A DNA stretch of 64,000 nucleotides from Phytophthora colocasiae (GCA_018806915.1 JAGKQI010000033.1:496001-560000), one strand, 5' to 3'; positions 54,121-64,000 are shown, counted from the first letter of the stretch. Numbers and translations are program-made. The notes: generated by a model not told the origin, from the sequence alone.

Positions 54121-57100
54121 CGGGGATACGGCGTTCGAAGACAACGGGAGAACCCCAAGGAACAAGTAACGGAACGGAAAATAGAGCGAGTGATGAGGCG
54201 GTACGACGCGATAACGGCGCTACTGCGGAGCAGGATGAGAGGACGTTGACAAGCGACGATATCGAGGAATGGAGACAGATAATGAAGGACGATGAGATGC
54301 TGTTTAACCAGATGGAAGCTGCTAAATATGCATCCACGTGGAGACCAGCAATGGCGGTGGCAAGGTACGCTCAGGCCAAGCGAGAGAAGGAAGAGCTGGA
54401 CCACCGAGAAAAGAAACGGACACTTCCTGACGGCGCAGAGGAAGCAGTGCGGCAATGTCGAACTGGAGAGCGCTCCGAGGTAACGGCGACCCCGGTAGTC
54501 GTAGAAGAAGGTGAGCGGGACACAACTATGACGGCAGCAACAAATATCGTGACCCAAGCAACCAGTACAGCAATGACGACGGTCAAGAATCGCACAGATG
54601 GACCCGAGGATACAGCGACAAGTGTGTCGGAGGCCAAAGACGCGGACGAGCCAGAGACCGCCAGTGAAACGCCGACGAGGAGTACGAAGGACGTGACGAC
54701 GGTGACCGGTGTCGAAGTGACCAGCGATGAGGACGCGATAGATGACTCCCTGCTAACCACGGAACTACTAAAGGTTCGGCAAGCGAGGCGACGGAAACGA
54801 CGCATGGCGAAGCGCCGACGGGTTCGTGAGAAGAAAGCTGCACGACGTTCGGAACGAGACGAAGAAAAAGAACGAAGACGGGCGGTAGTGATCAGACAAG
54901 TTACGCGCGCACGAGACGCTGAAGCAGCATTAGCCGGATTGAAGGAACGAAGTGAGCTACCACAGCCGAATGAGAACGATGGAATGGGTGCAACAGCGAA
55001 ACTACGAGCACGAGTGAGCTTAGTACAGCATCAACGAGATAATGTGGACGGACAGCGAACTGGGGAAGGCGAGAGCGTCGAGTACATCGGTGCAGAAGAC
55101 GGACTACCTACGGCTACAGTTACGGTCGACGGGAAACGGCGAGATGTGAAGCTCGATAGCTGCGCGAGGTACACCATTGCGGGCACAGACTGGATGGCAC
55201 TGGGCGATAAGGTATCAGACACAGCACCTGTGGACTATGTCGAGGGCATTGGAGGCTTCTTATTGGACGTGATCGGCGTCTGGAGTTTCGACCTGAGTAG
55301 TGTGTTCGGGGAGCAAATGAAGGTAGAGGCTTGTATCGTGGCTGGGTGTACGGACGAGTTCTTGTTGGGGATTGACTTTCTGCAGTCGCGAGAGGCTACG
55401 ATGGACTTTAGTCGCAACGAAGTGCGCTACAGTGACAACGGGAGGACGGTGATCATCCCATTCAGAACACAAGACAGCAGCGGCGGACATCAAGTCGCAG
55501 TGGTACGCATGACGGGCAAGACGAAGATAGCAGCACGAACGGTGACTCCAGTGTCAGTGTCAGTGGCGGCCAAGGACGGAGAATGCGGGATGTTTATTCC
55601 TACCAGAAACATGGGATCAGTATTACTAGCAGCGACGGTGACGACAGCAAAAGACGGCAAGGCATGGGTACCTGCCATTAATGCGAACGACAGGGTGGCG
55701 ACACTACCAAACAAGCGAGAGTTGGGTACGTGGATCCCAGTGGACAAGGACATGTCAGTCCTCGAAATGAACAAGGAGTTACAGAAGGATCGGCTGAGCA
55801 ATTGGATGAACGAGTTGGGTGATAGCGAGACGCCGCTCGACAACGAGAAAGAAGTACATGTTGGAGTTGAGGACGAGAATGCACGTGACTTGGTAATGAA
55901 GCTTTTACGTGTCTATCGAGGACTTACTAGCAATGTGAGCGATTGTCCTCCTGCTACGGCGTTAAACATTCAGCATCACATTGATACGGGTGAGACGGCT
56001 CCGATAATGCAAAAGAGGCGAAGGCAGGCGCAAACGGAAGACGCGATCATCAACGAGAACGTAGAGACTATGCTGAATGCCGGTGTGATTGAGGAAGGTG
56101 ATGGCGCGTGGGGTTTTCCGGTGGTGCTAGTACGAAAGAAGGATGGGGAAGTGCGTTTTTGCGTGGATTACCGAGCACTGAACAAGGTGACGAAGAAGGA
56201 TGTGTACCCGTTACCACGGATCGACGAAACACTAGAAGAACTAGGCGGCGCACTACTCTTCACTACCCTGGATCTGAAAGCAGGATATTGGCAAATACTG
56301 GTGGCGCCAGAAGACCGCGACAAAACGGCTTTTACGACGAAGAAGGGGTTGTATCGGTTTATACGGATGCCGTTTGGACTCACAAACGCGCCTTCAACAT
56401 TTCAGAGGATGATGAACAGTGTACTACGGGGATTGACATGGAGTACGTGTCTCGTGTATCTTGACGATATAGTGGTCTTCACGCGTGGCGGAATTGAGAG
56501 GCATATTGTGGAGTTGGCGACGGTGTTAGAGCGGTTGTCTATGGCCGGTTTGACGTTGAAGCTGAAGAAGTGTCGATTCGCGATGAGATCGATGGAGTAC
56601 CTGGGCCATGAGTTGAGTAATGAAGGGGTACGGCCATTGCAGCGGTTGGTTACGGCGGTGAAGAACTTCCCGACGCCACAAGATGCGGTAGAGGTCAAGA
56701 GGTTTGTACATTTAGCCGGGTACTATCGGCGCTTTGTTGAGGGATTCGGGACGTTGATGGCGCCTATGACTAAGTTGCTACGAAAGAATGTGGCCTGGGA
56801 ATGGACGAACGCGCAGGCGAGGGCTTTCGAGCGAGTGAAGAAAATTTTAACGAGCAAGCCGTTGCTTGTCTACCCGGACTTCCGACGACCTTTTCGTGTG
56901 GTGACGGACGCGAGTCGAGTTGGCCTCGGGGCGTGTTTGATGCAGGATCAGGGTAGCGGATGGCAACCCGTGGCCTATGCGAGCAAAGTGAACAATGATG
57001 CTGAGAGCAAGTATGGGATCACAGAGTTAGAGTGTCTAGCGGTGGTCTGGGCAGTGAAGTTATTTCGACCTTACCTGTACGGGAGGAAGTTCGTGATCAT

Positions 57101-59717
57101 CACTGATCACTCAGCGTTGAAGTGGCTGATGTCCAGCGCGAATTTGACGGGGAAGCTGCATCGTTGGGCTTTGACCCTCCAGGAGTTTAATTTCGAAGTA
57201 GAGTACCGGCCAGGTACTACAAACGTGGTGGCAGACGCGCTGTCCAGGGCACCAGCGGTAGCTACTGCACTAGCGGCAGTGGGCAGACGGCGAAGGGCGC
57301 GACGACGGGCGAGAACGACGGAGGCGACGACCGGAGCGGCAACAAACAGTATTGTGGACAGAGGGCCCCAGGGCGAGAACGACGAGCGAGCGGCTGCGGA
57401 CGGGCACGGTGAGTACGGGCTGCCGGACGCGAGAAATGAGCGGCTGCCAAGGAACGAAGATGGTGTGCGCATGAGCAGTTCAGTGTCAGTAGCAGACGCT
57501 ACGTGCGGGTCCACACGAGTAACCGGGGAGACAGTGCCGGACGGAACGACGGTGAAGAAGACGCGTGCAGAGAGAAGAGTGACGACCGACACCGCACGGC
57601 CTCGCACGAGAGCTGCAACACGACAGGAAGAGGAACGGCAATGGCGGGAGGAAGCTATCCGAGTGTTGAACGAGTTGGTGACGGATAAGGAAGACGACCA
57701 AGTGGCGAAAATGGGCGACAATGTGTCGACGTTGAGCGACGAGCGAACGGGTGAAGGCGCAGGACCGGGTAAGCAGTTGGCTGAGCTGGACGAGAATGAG
57801 GGCGTGTCGATGACGGCAGGACCGGACGCCCAGGAAGGCACAGTATGGCCAGAAGTACATTGTGTTGACGCGGAGACGGGTGACACAACGCGGACCACGG
57901 CGAGTGAAACGGTACGAGCAGTAGGCGACGCTACGTCGGAAGAAACCAGCAGGAGGCACGAAGAAGACGGAGCAGCAGCGAGCAGCGCAGTCGGTGGACG
58001 ACCAGGCCAAGGACGTGAACCAGCACGCGATATTGTACGACGACGAGTTGAACAAATGGGGCAGCGACGCGTGGGCGACCAGACACTTCAGCTTACCGAC
58101 GATGAGATACGCACGGAGCAGCACAAGAGTCGCATGGTGAAGAAGTTGCTGGATGCCGGTGTGCATCGTGGACGCAAGATTTCGAAGGCGTTTGGACTGG
58201 CAGTGATTGAAATGGCGGAAGGACAGCGTGTAATATTACCGCCAGCGTTGTGGCCACTAGTGTTTAAAGAGCACCATGATTCCGTGTGGGCGGGACACTT
58301 GCGGGCTCCGCATACGTACGCCAGGATAGCAGCGATTTATTGGTGGCCAGGGCTGAGCGACGCAGTAAAACGATGGGTTCGAGGTTGCCAGGAGTGTGGC
58401 AGTCGGAAGGCGAGGCCGAGGGAGGTGATTCCACCATTGAGAAGCTTGAGAGGTGGCGATGTTGGCGACAGATGGGCATTGGATGTGGCTGGCCCATTAC
58501 CAGCAACGGATGGAGGCAACCGGTTCGTGGTGGCCGCCGTGGAATACGTTACGAGGTATGTTGTCGCGGCGACCGTGAAGCAGCACACGGCGGAGGATGT
58601 TGCGAAGTTCTTGATGAAGAATGTGGTACTCCGGTTTGGTGCCTTTCGTGAGTTGCTAACGGATGGAGCCCCTGAGATGGCAGGACGAGCGATCGAGGAG
58701 CTGGTGTTGCTTCTGCAGGCAGAGCAGACTACCGCTGTACCACACAGACCGCAGTTGATTGGGTTAGTTGAGAGATTCAACCGGACGTGGAAGGATATGG
58801 TGGCCACGTACATGTACGACGAGAATCAGCGCGATTGGGACCAGTGGGTGGACTTTGCGGTTTATTCCTATAATGCGGGACGACATTCGACAGTAGCGCT
58901 GTCGCCGAACGAACTGATGATGGGGAGAAGGTTAAGGAGTCCCAACGAGTTACTGCGAGCGACCAGAAGAACCGAGGCCGGAGATCTGAACGCATACCAC
59001 GAGAAGTTGGTGGCGAGACTTGAGGAGAGTCACGAGTGTGCGGAGTTGGCGAGAGTGCGTGAGCAAGACCGCCAAGCGAGATATTACAATCGACGGGTAC
59101 GGAGGCGCCGAGACTTTGTGGCAGGTGACCGGGTATGGATGTACAATCCACCGCGTGGAGCCAAGGCGACGAAGCTGGTTCATCAGTGGATGGGACCGCT
59201 AAGAATAGTGGAGCCCGCCGGATACGACAATTTTCTGCTAGAACGAGAAGACGTTGGGGACAAGAAGGAGAGGATCATTGCACACGTTTCCTTTTTGGTA
59301 TCTTACCACTACCCGGCAGACTTCTTAAAGGCAGCAGCAGCAGATATCGACGGCGAAATTGAATACGAGGATGAACCGACGACACGCGAAACTGTGGGCG
59401 CAACGACAGCGGTCATACAGGCAGCGACGGCTGCACGAGGCGAAAAGAGAGGTCGACGAGCAATTCCAAGTGCGAACAAGGGGTCACGACAGAGTGAGCT
59501 CCTGGTGGAAATCCGAAGGCGAAGAAGACGGAACGGCGCTGGACAGTATGTGCTGGAGTACGAGTTACAGCCCGAGCGGGTTTGGCGACGACTACGGAAC
59601 GGAGACACGGCAAACACCAACGATGACGAGAAGTACTGGGCTTCTATTGAGGAGTACGAGAAGTTGTTTAGTGCGGGGAGAATCGTGGAAGAATCTCCAA
59701 GTGGGGAAGGCGTGTAA
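54048..59717 (+). CDS. gypsy copy 2 Pol (protease, RT, RNase H, integrase)
   Basis: One open frame of about 1890 codons, -1 relative to Gag, without an ATG near its start, so a Gag-Pol frameshift product is likely. The protease-like motif is LDSCARYTIAGTDWM near 55155. RT has FCVDYRALNK near 56160 and YLDDIVVFT near 56458. RNase H has VTDAS near 56900. The integrase HHCC finger (HHDSVWAGH...CQECGSRKA) lies near 58272-58410, and its triad is RWALDVAGPL, LLTDGAPEM and GLVERFNRTW. The C-terminal tail is Arg-rich and ends GEGV. The terminating TAA is provided by the LTR (TGTAACA at 59713), so the polypurine tract is also coding. Confidence 0.94.
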   Translation, partial: ERRIHEDARDQGGYQAGKRAADDVAGIRRSKTTGEPQGTSNGTENRASDEAVRRDNGATAEQDERTLTSDDIEEWRQIMKDDEMLFNQMEAAKYASTWRPAMAVARYAQAKREKEELDHREKKRTLPDGAEEAVRQCRTGERSEVTATPVVVEEGERDTTMTAATNIVTQATSTAMTTVKNRTDGPEDTATSVSEAKDADEPETASETPTRSTKDVTTVTGVEVTSDEDAIDDSLLTTELLKVRQARRRKRRMAKRRRVREKKAARRSERDEEKERRRAVVIRQVTRARDAEAALAGLKERSELPQPNENDGMGATAKLRARVSLVQHQRDNVDGQRTGEGESVEYIGAEDGLPTATVTVDGKRRDVKLDSCARYTIAGTDWMALGDKVSDTAPVDYVEGIGGFLLDVIGVWSFDLSSVFGEQMKVEACIVAGCTDEFLLGIDFLQSREATMDFSRNEVRYSDNGRTVIIPFRTQDSSGGHQVAVVRMTGKTKIAARTVTPVSVSVAAKDGECGMFIPTRNMGSVLLAATVTTAKDGKAWVPAINANDRVATLPNKRELGTWIPVDKDMSVLEMNKELQKDRLSNWMNELGDSETPLDNEKEVHVGVEDENARDLVMKLLRVYRGLTSNVSDCPPATALNIQHHIDTGETAPIMQKRRRQAQTEDAIINENVETMLNAGVIEEGDGAWGFPVVLVRKKDGEVRFCVDYRALNKVTKKDVYPLPRIDETLEELGGALLFTTLDLKAGYWQILVAPEDRDKTAFTTKKGLYRFIRMPFGLTNAPSTFQRMMNSVLRGLTWSTCLVYLDDIVVFTRGGIERHIVELATVLERLSMAGLTLKLKKCRFAMRSMEYLGHELSNEGVRPLQRLVTAVKNFPTPQDAVEVKRFVHLAGYYRRFVEGFGTLMAPMTKLLRKNVAWEWTNAQARAFERVKKILTSKPLLVYPDFRRPFRVVTDASRVGLGACLMQDQGSGWQPVAYASKVNNDAESKYGITELECLAVVWAVKLFRPYLYGRKFVIITDHSALKWLMSSANLTGKLHRWALTLQEFNFEVEYRPGTTNVVADALSRAPAVATALAAVGRRRRARRRARTTEATTGAATNSIVDRGPQGENDERAAADGHGEYGLPDARNERLPRNEDGVRMSSSVSVADATCGSTRVTGETVPDGTTVKKTRAERRVTTDTARPRTRAATRQEEERQWREEAIRVLNELVTDKEDDQVAKMGDNVSTLSDERTGEGAGPGKQLAELDENEGVSMTAGPDAQEGTVWPEVHCVDAETGDTTRTTASETVRAVGDATSEETSRRHEEDGAAASSAVGGRPGQGREPARDIVRRRVEQMGQRRVGDQTLQLTDDEIRTEQHKSRMVKKLLDAGVHRGRKISKAFGLAVIEMAEGQRVILPPALWPLVFKEHHDSVWAGHLRAPHTYARIAAIYWWPGLSDAVKRWVRGCQECGSRKARPREVIPPLRSLRGGDVGDRWALDVAGPLPATDGGNRFVVAAVEYVTRYVVAATVKQHTAEDVAKFLMKNVVLRFGAFRELLTDGAPEMAGRAIEELVLLLQAEQTTAVPHRPQLIGLVERFNRTWKDMVATYMYDENQRDWDQWVDFAVYSYNAGRHSTVALSPNELMMGRRLRSPNELLRATRRTEAGDLNAYHEKLVARLEESHECAELARVREQDRQARYYNRRVRRRRDFVAGDRVWMYNPPRGAKATKLVHQWMGPLRIVEPAGYDNFLLEREDVGDKKERIIAHVSFLVSYHYPADFLKAAAADIDGEIEYEDEPTTRETVGATTAVIQAATAARGEKRGRRAIPSANKGSRQSELLVEIRRRRRRNGAGQYVLEYELQPERVWRRLRNGDTANTNDDEKYWASIEEYEKLFSAGRIVEESPSGEGV

Positions 59718-60385
59718 CAGGAGGACGCAGATGCTGGACACTCGCGAGACGGACAGACAGGGAGGACGCTTGAAGAACCGTGGGGTACGAACGACGAGCA
59801 CGAAGAGCGGCAGCACCTGTGGGAGAAGTCTCAGTGGTCCAGGTACTGACGAATGTTCGTGGCGCGAGCCAATGAACGCCGTGGCCTTCTACGAGTACAT
59901 GTACTCGAGCGAACGAGTGAACGAGGCGGTGATGAGGCAGTGGAACGAGGAGGTCTCCAGTCAGCTGCAGACTACTGGATACGATGGACGAGACCGCCGG
60001 GACCTTGAAGAACGGGGACCAGCGAAGGAGCTAGAGAGAGCTCACTGGCGAATTTGACGGCTTGGCAGCAAGCAGAGGAACGGAGACTATCGAACTTGAC
60101 GGCTTGGAAGCAAGCCACACGGAACGAGGAACGGGGACGACAGGGCTTCGAGCGACGGTGACGGTAGCGCGTACTGAGCGGGCAACGGGTGAGGCTGGAC
60201 GGCGGAGAAGCAGGCGGCAGTAACGGACAGTACTTCGGGTGAGTGCTTCCAGGGATCTGCGGGCACTACTTCGCGTCGTCTGGACGTCTCGACGGTGTCG
60301 GCGGGCTTACACGAGCTGCACGGAGCTAGAGCTAGAAGACTTGGTCGAAAGACGAGGTGTTAGACGATAGAAGAATTGTCTATTA

Positions 60386-61362
60386 CTACCTCTGTGCGGA
60401 AAATAATGAGCATTTTAAAAAAAAATGCGCAGCGCTCCGCCTCGTTGTTTTGGGGAGTTATTAGATTTGCAGAGGAGCTATGCGTTTGTGTTGAGCTGCT
60501 GACAAAACCAAAAAGAAATTTGTGAGCGTACGTGCTCCGCCACATTAGAAGTACTACTAGTAGTAAAACGGATCAAACTCAGACGTCGTTGACGTCTCAC
60601 GAGCAGTTAATGCGTCTGGAACATCAACAGGAGTTGTCAATACAGAAAAGGAGAGTTCAAATCGGGGCTTTGAGCAGGCTGGTTCACAAGCTTGATCGTC
60701 CGTCCAGCCACCAGAGCATCCTGCCGCAGCTACCACGGGATCGTCCTCCAGGACATGAGGGCGAGCAATATCACGTCGTGCATTGCGTCGAGCTTGTAGG
60801 TTCCATCAAGCTGACGGGTCACATGATCCATGCAGAACTGGAGCCTCTTGAGGCGATGCAAAGGGGTCAGCAGTGGACGAGTTTGTCTTAGCGCACGGCG
60901 TAGGAAGCCCTCCTTCACGAGTTGTTGCACGAGATATTACCCCTGTTGTATAGCACGCTGGTGCTCACGGTCATTTACTGGAACTTCGGCGAGGCACTTG
61001 CACAACTCCACGCGGTTCTTCTCCTTTCGCCCTCGGGATGTTTTCTCGACTTGACTACCACTGCTACCCCCGGATACCCTGCTCCCAAATGCGAGAAACA
61101 GTTTAGATCAAAATAGGCAGCTGTCCGCTTGATATCGCCGTGCCTGAGCACCTCTCCGTTGCTGTGAAGAAGCAGCATCTCCCACACTGCTTGGCGCTCT
61201 TCGTCAGACGCCTCCGATCCGCTCCGGTTTGAAAGTGATGGGGGGAGGTCCAGCGGGAAGATTGGGCGGGAGATTCCAAAATATGATCAGATTTGCAAGG
61301 TATAGATTCTGAACAGGATGTAATACAATTGGAAATGCTCATTATTTTCCGCACGGAGGTAG
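60386..61362 (-). mobile_element. 977-bp internally deleted Tc1/mariner element, Stowaway-like ends
   Basis: The terminal inverted repeats start CTACCTCTGTGCGGAAAATA and are flanked by TA at 60384-60385 and 61363-61364. They resemble the Stowaway/mariner consensus beginning CTCCCTCCGT. The empty site is seen directly in the 5' LTR of the same element (TATTAATAAA), which fixes the boundaries. Inside are remnants of a mariner transposase on the minus strand. Confidence 0.93.
60640..61210 (-). pseudogene. mariner transposase remnant
   Basis: Reading leftwards, an N-terminal helix-turn-helix piece is recognisable (RQAVWEMLLLHSNGEV, HGDIKRTAAYFDLN), followed in other frames by LRRALRQTRPLLT and RLQFCMDHV, then a jump to NQPAQSPDLN. 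The last is the box with the third catalytic acidic residue of mariner transposases. The part carrying the first two catalytic residues is deleted and several frameshifts are present, so the protein is dead. Confidence 0.8.
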
Positions 61363-61472
61363 TAATAAATAGGGCCTAGCAGCTAAGCTACGGGTCCGGC
61401 GCAGCAACACGTGGTTGCTGTAGGCCAGCGAGAGAGTTTCGTGAAGTGAACGGGACGCAAGGAAGCCAAGAG

Positions 61473-63065
61473 CTATACGATTTGCTCAACGTGCCGGGCA
61501 AGATAATAGACGCACGCTACAGGGCTCTTATCGACTGCTGCTAAAGGAGTCTTGACCTCAACATACGACGGCGTGGTGGCCGTGTGGTTACTGCGGCTGA
61601 ATAGTGTCTCAATGTCTTCCAGCAGGATTCCTTTGGTCTCCGGGCAGTAGAAGTAGATGAACAAACCGCACAGGAGTGCAAGCGCTGCGAACATGAAGAA
61701 GACACCGTTGATGTTCAGGTACGGAAAGAGCTTGACGACTTCAGTCATCAGAGCACCACCGATCCAGTTGGCAGCAGTAGCCACAGACACAGCAGACGCG
61801 CGCACATTGAGCGGGAAGATCTCCGAGCAGTAGATCCACGGCAAAGCGCCCCACGACACGGCGTAGCTGAACACGAAGAATGCCGTTCCGAGGCAGATAA
61901 ACCAGCCACCTACAGTGGGGCAGCCGGAGTCGTCAACGTTACCGTCGCAGATCGCCGTGAACAGGATCGCAGCGAACAGGTGACCGATGACCATACCCAC
62001 AGCACCGATCATAGCCATGTAGCGACGTCCGTGCTTGTCGAGCCAAATCAAACCTGGCATCGTGCTCAAGCAGTTTACACCACTCAGCAACAGCGAAGCG
62101 TAGATACCAGCACCGGTGATATCCTTGAAAATGAGTGAGCCGTACGTCATAATGGGGTTGATACCAGTCGCCTGCTGTCCGAGTTGCAGCGCCATAGCGA
62201 TGAAGACGCGTCTCCGAACGGTAGGCTCCCATAGGCCAGCCATGCCCTTATTACCAGTCTCCTCCTGACTAATCTGGTCGCCGATCGCTTCTAGTTCGTG
62301 GCGGACGTCGTCCGTTTGGCGCAGGCGCTTGAGCACCGCCTCGGCCTCTTCCCTTCCCTTTTGCTGGTATGTCCAACGAGGGCTCTCGGGCACGCAGAAG
62401 ATGCCGCACATAACGATAACCGGAGGAATCATGGACACGGCGTTACTGATACGCCAGCCGTTGCTGTCGTCCATGACGAGGATGTTGATCAAATTGGCGA
62501 GCCACTGGCCGAACGTGATGGGAAGTACCATCAGACCCGACAGACGTGCACGAAGCTCCTTCGGAGCCATCTCCGAGCCGAACAACGGCAGTGAAAAGGA
62601 CGAGTTACCCACACCGAAGCCCTGCACGATGCGTGCCATGTACATGAGCGTGTGGTCCTGCGCAGGACTCAGACACACCCAGGTCGTACCGATGCAGAAC
62701 AGGATACCAGCCGACAGAATGGTAGCGCGACGACCGAACCGGTCTGCCACGTACCCACCGATCAAAGCACCCACCAGACAACCGAGGTTGTACACCATGT
62801 TGTACCAGACCGTGAACGTCGTCCATTCTCCTGGCAGGTCCGAAGACGACTTGGTGCAGTCGTCGTAGGTGAAGTTGTGCCAGCCAACACAGTAGTCATT
62901 CAGGAACGAGTCCATGATTAATACGCCGGACGTCACGCCCTGGTCGTAGCCGAAGAAGAAGCCACCAAGCGACGCGAACGCGCACACGATTATGGCGTAG
63001 CGAGTGCTGCCGGTGGTCGGCGTGTCGGCATCGTTGAAGCTGTGGATGTTCACGCTGGTCGGCAT
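61473..63065 (-). CDS. MFS sugar transporter, C-terminus replaced by LTR sequence
   Basis: 530 aa from ATG 63065; an in-frame GTG extends upstream to 63191. Sugar-porter signatures are GYDQGVTSG, DRFGRRAT, PESPRW, QQATGINPIMTYG, DKHGRR and PETKG, with about 12 membrane segments. It should import hexoses by proton symport (family inference). The last 16 residues and the TAG come from the 3' LTR of gypsy copy 2. The uninterrupted flank at 50911-50930 indicates that the native end was only four residues (VALA) after the shared DKSP. The change is at the cytosolic tail after all membrane helices, so transport may be retained, but the native 3' UTR is lost. Confidence 0.92.
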   Translation of the reverse strand: MPTSVNIHSFNDADTPTTGSTRYAIIVCAFASLGGFFFGYDQGVTSGVLIMDSFLNDYCVGWHNFTYDDCTKSSSDLPGEWTTFTVWYNMVYNLGCLVGALIGGYVADRFGRRATILSAGILFCIGTTWVCLSPAQDHTLMYMARIVQGFGVGNSSFSLPLFGSEMAPKELRARLSGLMVLPITFGQWLANLINILVMDDSNGWRISNAVSMIPPVIVMCGIFCVPESPRWTYQQKGREEAEAVLKRLRQTDDVRHELEAIGDQISQEETGNKGMAGLWEPTVRRRVFIAMALQLGQQATGINPIMTYGSLIFKDITGAGIYASLLLSGVNCLSTMPGLIWLDKHGRRYMAMIGAVGMVIGHLFAAILFTAICDGNVDDSGCPTVGGWFICLGTAFFVFSYAVSWGALPWIYCSEIFPLNVRASAVSVATAANWIGGALMTEVVKLFPYLNINGVFFMFAALALLCGLFIYFYCPETKGILLEDIETLFSRSNHTATTPSYVEVKTPLAAVDKSPVACVYYLARHVEQIV

Positions 63066-64000
63066 CTCTTGATAACGTGACCGTGAGTCGTGACGATATC
63101 CACCAAAGACGCTTCTTGTCCGGAGATCAAATTCAGGAATGAACGTGCTTGTGCGAAGGAATGAAGGAATCAAGGTGCGTTTCTTGGCCACGCTCCATCG
63201 TCAGCTCGGGTCTCCAAAGCCAGGTCCGGACGGCGCATAGTCTCGACTCCGCTTGCACGTGATCCGTTCATGCTCGCGGGGCCCGTCTTTGAGTAGCCAT
63301 CTGCGAACGCAATGAACGGTGCCAGGACAGAACCTGCGATCCCGTATTCTAGGCGGCCATGCACATGGACAACTTCAGAAACGAGGGTGTTTGTCTTAAA
63401 AGTTGTAGCGGAATGACTGCTGGTTTCGCTGCTGACACCTGCCTCGCACACTACCCCGCTGAAAGAGATCCCGTGCATGCGCCGGGCTCGGCATGAGCGC
63501 AATTCTGACGAGCAGAGCTAACATGAAAACAACCAACACCAGCAAGCGAACGCAGGCTGTCCGTGGTCTTCATTTTTTAAGCCGCGTGTTGGTCATAGCG
63601 GGCGCAAACTAATTTTTTAGTGATCCAGCCAAGCTGCTCTACATCGTTAACGCCACGGTATGAAGCTTGCCAGATACCTGACAGGCTCCGGACAATTTGC
63701 AACGCTACGCAGCGCGTGCGCCATATGACCTCTACTTCGATCTGCTGCATGAAACCTCCCTTGAAGTTCATTCACGAAGCGGGAACCTTGTCCGTCTGTA
63801 AAGCCATTGGCGCACCTCCAAGTTTCAAGCACCACCGATCTAGTGGCAGACCGTTTAACACGTCGGGGGATTTGCTTGCAGCGTCGTGACGGGATTGCCG
63901 AGACCGCTGGACTGTTGATAGTGATCGCGTGTTGGTAGTGGCGAGTTTGCAATTGATCATGGCGACCAGGATACAACCCCGCTACCGGTACTATGGATGA
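63066..64000. other. upstream region of the transporter; no gene recognised
   Basis: The first part is presumably the transporter promoter and 5' UTR. Around 63577-63960 a minus-strand frame reads DRWCLKLGGAPMALQTDKVP, meets an in-frame stop at 63772 and continues MNFKGGFMQQIEVEVIW to 63577. It could be a broken coding fragment, but I do not recognise it. Confidence 0.35.

Larger units (their letters stand above)
50931..61521 (+). mobile_element. Ty3/gypsy retrotransposon copy 2, complete, with a mariner in its 3' LTR
   Basis: The LTRs at 50931-51760 (830 bp) and 59713-61521 (830 bp after removing a 977-bp insertion and its TA repeat) run TGTAACAGG...GCTACA. The target duplication is GGGC at 50927-50930 and 61522-61525. 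The LTRs differ by about two substitutions and two single-base indels, so the insertion is recent. Gag and Pol frames are intact. The element lies between SPC25 and a sugar-transporter gene and has replaced the last codons of the latter. Confidence 0.96.
59713..61521 (+). repeat. gypsy copy 2 3' LTR, interrupted by a mariner derivative
   Basis: The LTR sequence is 59713-60385 and 61365-61521; 60386-61364 is the mariner insertion plus its duplicated TA. The AATAAA signal is retained just after the insertion (61364-61369). The 49 outermost bases encode the new C-terminus and stop of the neighbouring transporter. Confidence 0.93.

Noticed and set aside
53298..54557. 419-codon antisense frame over gypsy gag/pol
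   Set aside because: It mirrors the GC-rich, CGA/GAC-rich Gag and Pol coding strand, has no known domain, and overlaps the zinc knuckles in antisense.
63170..63502. 110-codon minus-strand frame upstream of the transporter
   Set aside because: It overlaps the transporter 5' region, lacks recognisable motifs, and is best explained as promoter/5' UTR.

Overview
The window looks like a gene-dense but transposon-rich oomycete nuclear contig, most likely Phytophthora or a close relative. This is inferred from gene content, because no database search was possible. Supporting signs are very short introns (about 50-77 bp), host genes separated by as little as 5-60 bp, and typical oomycete families: a bZIP-like WRTRD-type family, a TMEM185-like membrane protein and an LRRC9-like protein. 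There are also abundant Ty3/gypsy, Ty1/copia, LINE, hAT, mariner and MULE sequences. By my boundaries about 59% of the 64 kb is transposon-derived.

Layout. 1-6070: 3' part of an inactivated Ty3/gypsy element with its 3' LTR. 6071-7669: remnant reading frames of unknown function. 7670-10422: five-exon multi-pass membrane protein with prominin-like topology. 10462-11060: a 599-bp MITE. 11178-13435: copine. 13605-15152: two-pore-type K+ channel interrupted by a 187-bp MULE transposase fragment. 15307-16275 and 27761-28735: tandem bZIP-like paralogs on the minus strand, once only about 430 bp apart. They are now separated by a non-autonomous hAT (16306-22423) that contains a complete copia element (16925-22179, minus strand), and by a second copia (22834-27765, plus strand) that landed in the stop codon of the second paralog. 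29653-39180: full-length LINE (minus strand) with a 14-bp target duplication and an OTU-like domain in ORF1. 39333-50803: compact host block with a secreted acidic repeat protein, NMN adenylyltransferase, TMEM185-like protein, LRRC9-like protein, SIP5/GW2-like RING protein, RBM48 and SPC25. 50931-61521: complete, young Ty3/gypsy element whose 3' LTR carries a 977-bp mariner derivative. 61473-63065: sugar transporter whose last codons were replaced by LTR sequence. 63066-64000: no recognisable gene.

The common theme is transposons landing at gene boundaries. The hAT lies about 22 bp upstream of one bZIP start codon. Copia-2 sits in a stop codon. The gypsy element replaced the last codons of a transporter and sits about 130 bp upstream of SPC25. 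The MITE lies 39 bp after one stop codon and 117 bp before the next start codon. The LINE lies about 140 bp upstream of a secreted-protein gene. The host genes look like unrelated housekeeping and membrane functions; I see no operon-like cooperation between them.
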